Shown here: positions 6,183 to 11,428 of the stretch, piece after piece
Position numbering within the stretch: the first letter of the stretch is position 1
How the letters are laid out: the number at the start of each line of letters is the position of its first letter
Assembly: GCA_018268735.1 (NCBI GenBank)
Contig: JAFDWA010000027.1
Span: 1-11,428, forward strand
Source of the DNA: Actinomycetota bacterium
GTDB taxonomy: Bacteria > Actinomycetota > Acidimicrobiia > Acidimicrobiales > Microtrichaceae
Length of the DNA: 11,428 bases
Direction: 5' to 3'
Program-made: the position numbers and the translations under genes
The notes under the pieces: model-generated
Told to the model about the DNA's origin: nothing
The model's database searches: none
Seen by the model: only the letters and a program-made list of their open reading frames with translations

Positions 6183-7057
6183 CGGGCTCTGGTGCGCACG
6201 ACGACAGCGGTGATCGGACCCCTGTGGTGTGGCTCGACGGGTCGATCGTCGATGCAGCCGCGGCGTCGTTGCACTGGTCCGATCACGGCATCACCGTCGG
6301 CGACGGCGTGTTCGAGACGATCGAGCTGCGTCGCGGGGCACCGTTCGCTCTGCGACGGCACCTCGACCGCCTCGAACGGAGCTGCAGCGGCCTCCGCATC
6401 GACCCCCCACCCCGACACGAGGTCGCCGGCGCGGTCGACGCGGTCCGGGCCGCGTGGGGGACGGCGCCTGGTCGTCTTCGCATCACGGTCACGAGCGGAC
6501 CCGGACCGATGGGCTCCGAGCGTGGACCGGGAGGCCCCACCGTCCTGGTGAGCGCGACCTCGATGGTGGTGAGGACCGGACCGACCGACGTGGTGACGGT
6601 CCCGTTCACCCGCAACGAGCACGGCGCGCTCGCCGGACTCAAGACGACCTCCTATGCCGAGAACGTGCTGGCCCTGCGGATCGCTGCCGAGGCGGGTGCG
6701 AGCGAGGCGATCTTCGCGAACACGGCGGGGATGCTGTGCGAGGGGACCGGTTCGAACGTCTTCGCCGGGATCGACGGCCGGCTGGTCACACCGACCCTGT
6801 CGAGCGGATGCCTGGCCGGCGTCACGCGGGCGCTGCTGCTCGAGGCGCTGGAGCGGTCAGGGGAGCCGGCCGTCGAGGCCGCCATCCCGATCGGCGAATG
6901 GCAGCAGGTCGAAGAGGCGTTCCTCGTCTCGACCGGCCGCCACGTGCAGCCGATCCGACGGATCGACGGCGTCGAGCTGGCGGCTTGCCCCGGTCCGCTC
7001 ACCCGTACCGCCGCACGGATCTGGAGCGACACCTACTCCCACGCCTCGGACCCCTGA
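6179..7057 (+). CDS. pabC: Aminodeoxychorismate lyase (PLP fold type IV)
   Basis: A 292-residue class IV aminotransferase-fold enzyme, taken as 4-amino-4-deoxychorismate lyase, which releases pyruvate to give p-aminobenzoate. WSDHGITVGDGVFETI (33-48) is the family signature region. K155 in GLKTTSYAENV is the expected Schiff-base Lys for pyridoxal phosphate, and E188 in CEGTGSNVF is the conserved acid that contacts the cofactor ring nitrogen. SSGCLAGVTR (208-217) closes the phosphate-binding region. The family also contains branched-chain and D-amino acid transaminases, which are hard to separate by motif. The assignment rests mainly on ATGA overlap with pabB, which itself has the PabB-specific Lys. 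Length is normal. Confidence 0.88.
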   Translation: MTGSGAHDDSGDRTPVVWLDGSIVDAAAASLHWSDHGITVGDGVFETIELRRGAPFALRRHLDRLERSCSGLRIDPPPRHEVAGAVDAVRAAWGTAPGRLRITVTSGPGPMGSERGPGGPTVLVSATSMVVRTGPTDVVTVPFTRNEHGALAGLKTTSYAENVLALRIAAEAGASEAIFANTAGMLCEGTGSNVFAGIDGRLVTPTLSSGCLAGVTRALLLEALERSGEPAVEAAIPIGEWQQVEEAFLVSTGRHVQPIRRIDGVELAACPGPLTRTAARIWSDTYSHASDP

Positions 7058-7077
7058 CACGTCCGTTCCGCCCTCAC

Positions 7078-7111
7078 CCCACGACGCTGCCCAACCCACG
7101 ACGCTGCCCAC
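7078..7111. repeat. Tandem direct repeat, 2 x 17 bp
   Basis: CCCACGACGCTGCCCAA (7078-7094) is followed directly by CCCACGACGCTGCCCAC (7095-7111), matching at 16 of 17 positions. It lies 20 bp past the pabC stop in the convergent pabC/birA gap. The rest of that 176-bp gap (7058-7233) holds the hairpin at 7130-7173 and no supported gene. Confidence 0.65.
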
Positions 7112-7129
7112 CCTCGACGCCCCAGCGAT

Positions 7130-7173
7130 CCTCGTGGCTGTCGGCGTCACCTGCGGCGCCGTCAGCCACGAGG
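7130..7173. terminator. Strong hairpin between convergent pabC and birA, probable bidirectional terminator
   Basis: CCTCGTGGCTGTCGGCG (7130-7146) pairs with CGCCGTCAGCCACGAGG (7157-7173): 17 positions with one mismatch (T7141 against A's partner position T7162) and a 10-nt loop that can close by two more pairs. It sits between two convergent stop codons, and being near-palindromic it would fold in either transcript. There is no U-tract, as is common for actinobacterial terminators. It could instead be a mobile palindromic repeat, but only one copy is seen here. Confidence 0.55.
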
Positions 7174-7233
7174 GCAGGAGCTCGTGGGTGATCTGGCGTG
7201 AACCGTGGCGATCCGCCCTGTTGCGCAGCGAGC

Positions 7234-8043
7234 TCAGGCGGGTCGGAGGTGGACCACGTCGCCGACGGTGATCGTGCGGCGCTCGCCCGCCGCCTCGACC
7301 ACGAGCGCGCCGGTGGCGTCGATGTCGACAGCTGTGCCGTCGAGCTCTGAGCCGTCCGCCAGCGCAACCCGCACCTCACGACCGATGGTCGCCGACCGCG
7401 ACCGGTAGGCGTCGAGGAGCTCCTCGACGGTCGGAGCGGAACGGCCGAGCCGCGGGAGCCAGCGGCTGTCGAGCGAGATCAACAGGTCGCTCACGATCAC
7501 GTCGGCGTCGACGTCGCCTCCGAGCAGGATGTCGAGCGACGTCGCGGTGTCCGCCAGGTCCTCGGGCATGCGACCCCAGTTGACGTTCAGCCCGACGCCC
7601 ACGATGAGGCAGTCGCCCATGCCACCGAGGTCCTGGTGCAGCTCCGCGAGGATTCCGCCCACCTTGAGGTCCGCGCCGCCGCCGGCGCCCGGCGCCACCA
7701 GGTCGTTCGGCCACTTCACGCGGAGGTCCGGCGCCGCGTCGACCGCAGCCAGCGCGACCGCAGCGTTGACGAGCGACCACCGCTCCCGATCGATGGCGAC
7801 CAGCGGGAGCCCGATCGACATCAGGATCGAGGCGCGGGGCGGCGAGTCCCAGGCGCGATCGCGTCGCCCGCGTCCAGCGGTCTGGTGATCCGCCACCAGC
7901 ACGGCCGGACGACGGTCCTCGCTCGGGTCCTGCGTCCGCAGGATCTCGACCATGTCCGCGTTGGTCGACGCGGTCTCCTCGACCCAGCGGAAGTCCGCGA
8001 AGCGGGTGCCGGAGAGAGTTGCTTTGGCGCGTTCGAAGGACAT
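7234..8043 (-). CDS. birA: Biotin--[acetyl-CoA-carboxylase] ligase, monofunctional
   Basis: A 269-residue biotin protein ligase that makes biotinyl-AMP and attaches biotin to the Lys of BCCP domains. ETASTN (23-28) begins the catalytic domain. GRGRRDRAW (57-65) is the biotinyl-AMP loop, KWPND (110-114) and KVGGILAE (126-133) carry catalytic residues, and GVGLNVN (149-155) follows. The C-terminal SH3-like cap is about 220-267. The N-terminus goes almost straight into the catalytic domain, so the helix-turn-helix of E. coli BirA is absent and the protein should not be a repressor. The ATG at 8043 is preferred over an upstream ATG at 8112, which would run into the divergent gene. TATCTT stands 6 nt upstream with no Shine-Dalgarno, so the mRNA is probably leaderless. 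The divergent carboxylase 16 bp away contains the BCCP target. Confidence 0.95.
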   Translation of the reverse strand: MSFERAKATLSGTRFADFRWVEETASTNADMVEILRTQDPSEDRRPAVLVADHQTAGRGRRDRAWDSPPRASILMSIGLPLVAIDRERWSLVNAAVALAAVDAAPDLRVKWPNDLVAPGAGGGADLKVGGILAELHQDLGGMGDCLIVGVGLNVNWGRMPEDLADTATSLDILLGGDVDADVIVSDLLISLDSRWLPRLGRSAPTVEELLDAYRSRSATIGREVRVALADGSELDGTAVDIDATGALVVEAAGERRTITVGDVVHLRPA

Positions 8044-8044
8044 C

Positions 8045-8052
8045 AGGGGAAG
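8045..8052 (+). promoter_or_regulatory. Shine-Dalgarno of the carboxylase gene (AGGGGAAG)
   Basis: The purine run AGGGGAAG ends 7 nt before the GTG at 8060 and supports that GTG as the start. It occupies almost the whole 16-bp gap between the divergent starts and shares 8050-8052 with the predicted -10 box of birA on the other strand. Confidence 0.55.
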
Positions 8053-8055
8053 ATA
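8050..8055 (-). promoter_or_regulatory. Putative -10 box (TATCTT) of a leaderless birA transcript
   Basis: On the minus strand TATCTT is followed by exactly 6 nt (CCCCTG) and the birA ATG, so transcription would begin at the A of the start codon. The nucleotides between box and ATG are pyrimidine-rich, so no ribosome binding site is possible there. Any -35 region would fall inside the carboxylase coding sequence; none is obvious. Confidence 0.5.
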
Positions 8056-8059
8056 GACC

Positions 8060-9844
8060 GTGTTTTCCAAGGTGCTGATCGCAAACCGTGGTGAGATCGC
8101 CGTCCGGGTCATCCGGGCCTGTCGAGAGATGGGGATCGCAACCGTCGCCGTGTACTCGGATCTCGACCGGGACGCGTTGCACGTCCGGCTCGCGGACGAG
8201 GCCTACGCCCTCGGCGGTCAGACCGCAGCGGAGAGCTACATCGACGCCGACAAGGTGCTCGACGTCATCGGCCGCTCCGGAGCCGAGGCGGTGCATCCCG
8301 GCTACGGGTTCTTCTCGGAGAACAGCGACTTCGCCAAGGCGATCACCGACCTCGGCGTGACCTTCATCGGCCCGCCGCCGTCTGCGATCGATGTGATGGG
8401 CGACAAGATCTCCGCCCGGCTCGCAGCAGAGAAGGTCGGCGTCCACGGCGTGCCGGGCACGACCGACATCCTCACCGACGCCGCCCAGGTGCGCGCGTTC
8501 GGCGACGAGTTCGGCTATCCGATCGCGATCAAGGCCGCGTACGGCGGCGGCGGTCGGGGCATGAAGGTCGTCGCCTCCGCCGACGAGGCTGCCGCGGCGC
8601 TCGAGTCGGCCCAGCGCGAGGCGCTCGCGTACTTCGGCCGCGACGAGTGCTACATGGAGCGCTACCTGACCGGGCCGCGTCACGTCGAGGTCCAGGTGCT
8701 CTGCGACGCCCACGGCAACGCCGTCTACCTCGGGACACGTGACTGCTCGGCCCAGCGACGCCACCAGAAGCTGATCGAGGAGGCACCCGCGGCGAACATC
8801 CCGCCGCACCTCATCGCCGAGATGGGCGAGGCTGCGGTCGCGGTCGCCCGCGGGTGCGACTACGTCAACGCCGGCACCGTCGAGTTCCTCTACCAGGACG
8901 AGTCCTTCTACTACCTGGAGATGAACACCCGACTCCAGGTCGAGCACCCCGTCACCGAGCTCGTCACCGGCAAGGACCTCGTCGAGCTGCAGCTGCGGGT
9001 CGCAGCAGGTGAACCGCTTCCCTTCTCCCAGGACGACATCGAGATCGACGGCCACGCGATCGAGGTCCGGATCAACGCCGAGAACGTCGCCGAGGGCGCC
9101 TTCCTCCCCTCCCCGGGCCCCATCACGAAGCTGCGGGTCGCCTCCGGCTACGGCGTGCGCTGGGACGGCGGCTACGAGGAGGGCGACGAGATCTCCCAGT
9201 ACTACGACAACCTCACCGGCAAGCTGTGCGTCTGGGGCCGCGACCGCCACGTCGCGATCGCCCGCATGATCCGAGCGCTCGAGGAGACCGAGATCGAGGG
9301 CGTCGCGACGACCATCCCCGCGGACCTCGCGATCCTGCGCCACCCCGACTTCGAAGCCTTGACGCATTCGACGAAGTGGGTCGAGGACACCCTGGATCTG
9401 ACCGGCGTCGGTGTCGCTGGCGCGCCGGTCACCGTCGACGGCGACGAGGCCGAGGCGAAGGTCCGCCGCGACGTCGACGTCGAGGTCAACGGCCGGCGCT
9501 TCGCCGTGTCGCTGTTCGTGCCGGAGTCGCAGCTCGCGCCGGTCGCCGGTGCCGGACCGGCCGCCAAGCCCCGCCCCAAGCGTGGTGGGGCGTCGTCATC
9601 GGCCGGCGGTGCAGCCGGCAGCGGACGGATCGCTGTGCCGATGCAGGGGACGATCGTCAAGGTCACCGTGGAGGTCGGCCAGCCCGTCGCCGCCGGCGAC
9701 AGCGTGGTCGTGCTCGAAGCGATGAAGATGGAGAACAACGTCGCCGCCGACATCGACGGGACCGTCACGGCCGTCAACGTCGAGCCCGGTCAGTCCGTCG
9801 CTGCCGGCGAGGTCGTCGTCGTCATCGAAGCGGCCGAGGGCTGA
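8060..9844 (+). CDS. Acyl-CoA carboxylase alpha subunit (biotin carboxylase plus BCCP)
   Basis: A 594-residue alpha chain of an acetyl-/propionyl-CoA carboxylase. It carboxylates its own biotin with ATP and bicarbonate for transfer by a separate beta subunit. The biotin carboxylase N-domain opens with KVLIANRGEIAVRVIRA (4-20). The ATP-grasp domain has the glycine loop YGGGGRGM (161-168), GTVEFL (272-277) and EMNTRLQVEHP (287-297). The C-terminal subdomain includes RINAE (337-341) and YYDNLTGKL (381-389). A Pro/Ala/Gly/Ser linker (about 495-522) leads to the BCCP domain (523-590), with the biotinyl Lys K556 in EAMKMEN. Length matches actinobacterial AccA-type alpha subunits. The GTG at 8060 has AGGGGAAG upstream. 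Substrate (acetyl-, propionyl- or longer-chain acyl-CoA) cannot be told, and no beta subunit is in the window. The divergent birA supplies its modification. Confidence 0.94.
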   Translation: MFSKVLIANRGEIAVRVIRACREMGIATVAVYSDLDRDALHVRLADEAYALGGQTAAESYIDADKVLDVIGRSGAEAVHPGYGFFSENSDFAKAITDLGVTFIGPPPSAIDVMGDKISARLAAEKVGVHGVPGTTDILTDAAQVRAFGDEFGYPIAIKAAYGGGGRGMKVVASADEAAAALESAQREALAYFGRDECYMERYLTGPRHVEVQVLCDAHGNAVYLGTRDCSAQRRHQKLIEEAPAANIPPHLIAEMGEAAVAVARGCDYVNAGTVEFLYQDESFYYLEMNTRLQVEHPVTELVTGKDLVELQLRVAAGEPLPFSQDDIEIDGHAIEVRINAENVAEGAFLPSPGPITKLRVASGYGVRWDGGYEEGDEISQYYDNLTGKLCVWGRDRHVAIARMIRALEETEIEGVATTIPADLAILRHPDFEALTHSTKWVEDTLDLTGVGVAGAPVTVDGDEAEAKVRRDVDVEVNGRRFAVSLFVPESQLAPVAGAGPAAKPRPKRGGASSSAGGAAGSGRIAVPMQGTIVKVTVEVGQPVAAGDSVVVLEAMKMENNVAADIDGTVTAVNVEPGQSVAAGEVVVVIEAAEG

Positions 9845-9882
9845 TCACCCACGACGGTCGATCCCGGCGAGTCGGAGGGTCC

Positions 9883-10914
9883 ATGTCGAGGTTGAGGTCA
9901 CGAGCGACCGGCATCGGTCGGGTGGCGCTCGAAGCGCTGCCGACACGTACACGCGACCTGGTCGGCCGCGCCGGGTTCTGGCTCGCCCACGAGTGCGACC
10001 AGGTCCCGACCGAGCCGCCGTCGCCGGTGCCACGATCGGCGCTGCTGCCGGATCGTCCGCTGCCGCTCCCGACGGGCACGACCGAGGAGGAGCTCCGGCG
10101 ACGGTTCGCGACGTGGTCGATCGACGGGGAGCCCGAGGGCCACATGAACGCGTACGTCGGTGACTCGTTCGGACGCTTCGTGCACACCTTCGGCCTGGTC
10201 GCCGACCTCTCGGGCACCTGCCTGGAGCTCGGGGCGAACCCGTACTTCACGACGCACCTGATCGAGCGGTACAGCGCTCTGGAGCTCAGCCACGCGAACT
10301 ACTTCGGCAACGACGACCAGTCGGTGCTCCAGCGCCTCAGCTACCGCGACGGCGACCGGCAGATGACCGAGGACATCCGCTCCACGCTGTTCAACATCGA
10401 AGACGACGAGTTCCCGTACCCCGACTCGTCGTTCGACGTGGTGCTGTTCTGCGAGATCATCGAGCACCTCCTGATGGATCCGATGCGGGTGCTGAGGAAG
10501 ATCCGCCGCGTGCTGCGGCCCGACGGCGTGCTCGTCGTCACCACTCCGAACGTCGCTCGGCTGAACAACATGCTGCGGATCGCAGGCGGCCACAACATCT
10601 ACGACCCCTACTCGGGCTACGGACCCTACGGCCGACACAACCGCGAGTACACGATGACGGATCTGCACGTGCTGCTCAGGTTCGCCGGCTTCGACATCGA
10701 CGCGACGTTCGCCGCGGACTCCCACGACGAGCCCTACGAGTCGGATCCGATGTACCCGGCCCTCGCGCCGCACCTCGTCGGACGCGGCGACGCGCTCGGC
10801 CAGTACCTGTTCGTCCGGGCCCGCGTCGCGCGCCCGGCGCGGGAGGGCCTCCCGGACCTGCTGTACCGGAGCTACCCCCCGGGGACCGTCGTTCCGACCG
10901 TCGAGGCGCCCTGA
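9883..10914 (+). CDS. Class I SAM-dependent methyltransferase
   Basis: A 343-residue predicted methyltransferase of the Methyltransf_11/23 type. Motif I is LELGANPYFTTHL (114-126), a variant of the usual E/D-x-G-x-G-x-G with only two of the three glycines. Further motifs follow: FDVVLFCEIIEHL (184-196) for motif II/post-motif, then VLRKIRRVLRPDGVLVVTTPN (203-223). About 90 residues before motif I are Arg- and Pro-rich and unassigned. After the core, a Tyr/Gly-rich stretch (NIYDPYSGYGPYGRHNREYT, 238-257) and MTDLHVLLRFAGF (258-270) resemble methyltransferases of glycan gene clusters. The ATG at 9883 has GGAGGG just upstream (4-nt gap); longer in-frame extensions only overlap the carboxylase gene. 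It starts 38 bp after the carboxylase, so it may share its transcript. Acceptor unknown; a glycan is inferred from the neighbourhood. Confidence 0.82.
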   Translation: MSRLRSRATGIGRVALEALPTRTRDLVGRAGFWLAHECDQVPTEPPSPVPRSALLPDRPLPLPTGTTEEELRRRFATWSIDGEPEGHMNAYVGDSFGRFVHTFGLVADLSGTCLELGANPYFTTHLIERYSALELSHANYFGNDDQSVLQRLSYRDGDRQMTEDIRSTLFNIEDDEFPYPDSSFDVVLFCEIIEHLLMDPMRVLRKIRRVLRPDGVLVVTTPNVARLNNMLRIAGGHNIYDPYSGYGPYGRHNREYTMTDLHVLLRFAGFDIDATFAADSHDEPYESDPMYPALAPHLVGRGDALGQYLFVRARVARPAREGLPDLLYRSYPPGTVVPTVEAP

Positions 10915-10961
10915 GCAGAGCGCACCACCGTCGGTGCCCGGACCGTCGCGTCGCGACGACC

Positions 10962-11428
10962 TCAGGCCGGCGGAAGCTCGAAGACCATGTACTGGTCGTC
11001 CTCGCCCAGCAGCTCGGCATGGTCGCTGAGGAGCTGTTCGATGGCGTCGAACCGCTCCGGGCTGCACTGGACCGGGTGCCTCTGCAGGACCACCCAGCGG
11101 ACGCCGAGCGTCGCGGTGAGCTCAGGGAGGTCGCCGGGGTCCGGGGCGCCTTCCCCCGGCTTCCACCGGACCGGTCGGGGCCCGAACACCTCTGGAGCGC
11201 ACCGGAGCGAGGCCCATGCCTCGTTGCGGACGTATCGGTCGATGCCGGAGTACCAGCGCACGCTCGACGAGTACCAGGTGCAGCCCACCACCGGTCGACG
11301 GTGCTCGACCTCCCAGATCGAGTCACCCCATGTGTGCAGGCAGTCGTCGGGCACGACGAGCACCGCACCCGGACCCGGCTCCTTCGCGATGCGCTCGAAC
11401 GCCGCGGTGATGGCCGGCGACGGCGTTC
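10962..11428 (-). CDS. C-terminal fragment of a probable membrane glycosyltransferase/YfhO-like protein (partial)
   Basis: The last 154 residues of a longer protein whose start lies beyond the right edge; the frame is open to base 11428. No membrane helix is visible in this part. An extracytoplasmic domain is suggested by PGPGAVLVVPDD (near the left end of the fragment), then IWEVEHRRPVVGCTWYSS, a WYSGIDRYVRN segment, LPELTATLGVRWVVLQRHP and a final QYMVFELPP. This order (residue-poor linker, 'gain of VLVVP', a His-x-Arg-Pro-Val-Val-Gly segment, then 'LGVRWVVL') resembles the C-terminal ends of large polytopic proteins of the GT39/YfhO type found in actinobacterial glycan loci. That resemblance is from memory of the pattern and is only moderately reliable. 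It is convergent with the methyltransferase, with 47 bp between the stops. Confidence 0.7.
   Translation of the reverse strand, partial: TPSPAITAAFERIAKEPGPGAVLVVPDDCLHTWGDSIWEVEHRRPVVGCTWYSSSVRWYSGIDRYVRNEAWASLRCAPEVFGPRPVRWKPGEGAPDPGDLPELTATLGVRWVVLQRHPVQCSPERFDAIEQLLSDHAELLGEDDQYMVFELPPA

Noticed and set aside
7376..9367. A 663-codon open frame antisense to the carboxylase and birA
   Set aside because: It shows no recognisable domain, is Asp/Gly/Val/Arg-rich, and lies opposite two genes with clear catalytic motifs. Long antisense frames are expected in DNA this GC-rich.
9226..9882. Extension of the methyltransferase into the carboxylase gene
   Set aside because: It overlaps the BCCP domain of the carboxylase in another frame and is Arg-rich; the ATG at 9883 has GGAGGG just upstream.
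10944..10958. Palindrome CGTCGCG-T-CGCGACG in the convergent gap after the methyltransferase
   Set aside because: As RNA it allows only a 5-bp stem with a 5-nt loop and no U-tract; too weak and too likely by chance at this GC content to call a terminator.
1..11428. CRISPR arrays, tRNA/rRNA genes, transposases, toxin-antitoxin or phage-defence genes
   Set aside because: I looked for spaced repeats, tRNA-like cloverleaf and GTTC-type signatures, and transposase or nuclease motifs on both strands and found none; every stretch over 180 bp is covered by an ordinary gene.

Overview
This is a GC-rich window (roughly 70% G+C by eye) with frequent GTG starts, very tight gene packing and TANNNT-type -10 boxes placed directly in front of start codons. 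That points to an Actinomycetota chromosome. A lineage such as Acidimicrobiia would fit, including the Thr-rich tail of the LCP protein, but I cannot prove it from sequence alone. I see no rRNA, tRNA, CRISPR array, insertion sequence, phage gene or defence system. The content is cell-envelope glycan genes mixed with two cofactor/metabolic blocks.

Layout: (1) 17-2300, minus strand: two consecutive GT4-family glycosyltransferases separated by 13 bp. (2) 2301-2431: a divergent control region holding a 9-bp inverted repeat, a -10-like box and a 13-codon micro-ORF. (3) 2432-3394, plus: a GDP-L-fucose synthase-like NAD(P) epimerase/reductase. (4) 3431-4963, minus: a LytR-CpsA-Psr (LCP) glycopolymer transferase, convergent with the epimerase. 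(5) 5061-7057, plus: pabB and pabC overlapping by ATGA, for p-aminobenzoate/folate synthesis, preceded by an apparently leaderless 8-codon micro-ORF that overlaps the pabB start. (6) 7058-7233: a convergent gap with a tandem 17-bp repeat and a 17-bp hairpin. (7) 7234-8043, minus: a biotin protein ligase without a DNA-binding domain. Only 16 bp away on the opposite strand begins a 594-residue biotin carboxylase/BCCP protein (8060-9844), whose BCCP domain is the type of protein the ligase biotinylates. (8) 9883-10914, plus: a class I SAM methyltransferase. (9) 10962 to the right edge, minus: the C-terminal part of a probable membrane glycan/lipid-related protein, cut by the window end.

How they fit together: the two glycosyltransferases, the nucleotide-sugar reductase and the LCP transferase (perhaps also the methyltransferase and the truncated membrane protein) suggest a surface glycopolymer that is assembled and then attached to the wall. 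pabB/pabC supply p-aminobenzoate. The ligase/carboxylase pair makes and activates the alpha subunit of an acyl-CoA carboxylase, whose beta (carboxyltransferase) subunit is not in the window.

The most unusual signal is regulatory. Four starts have a TANNNT box 6 or 9 nt upstream and no Shine-Dalgarno. In two of these cases the first start codon opens a tiny ORF that ends by overlapping (ATGA or GTGA) the start codon of the real gene. No undescribed multi-gene system could be supported.
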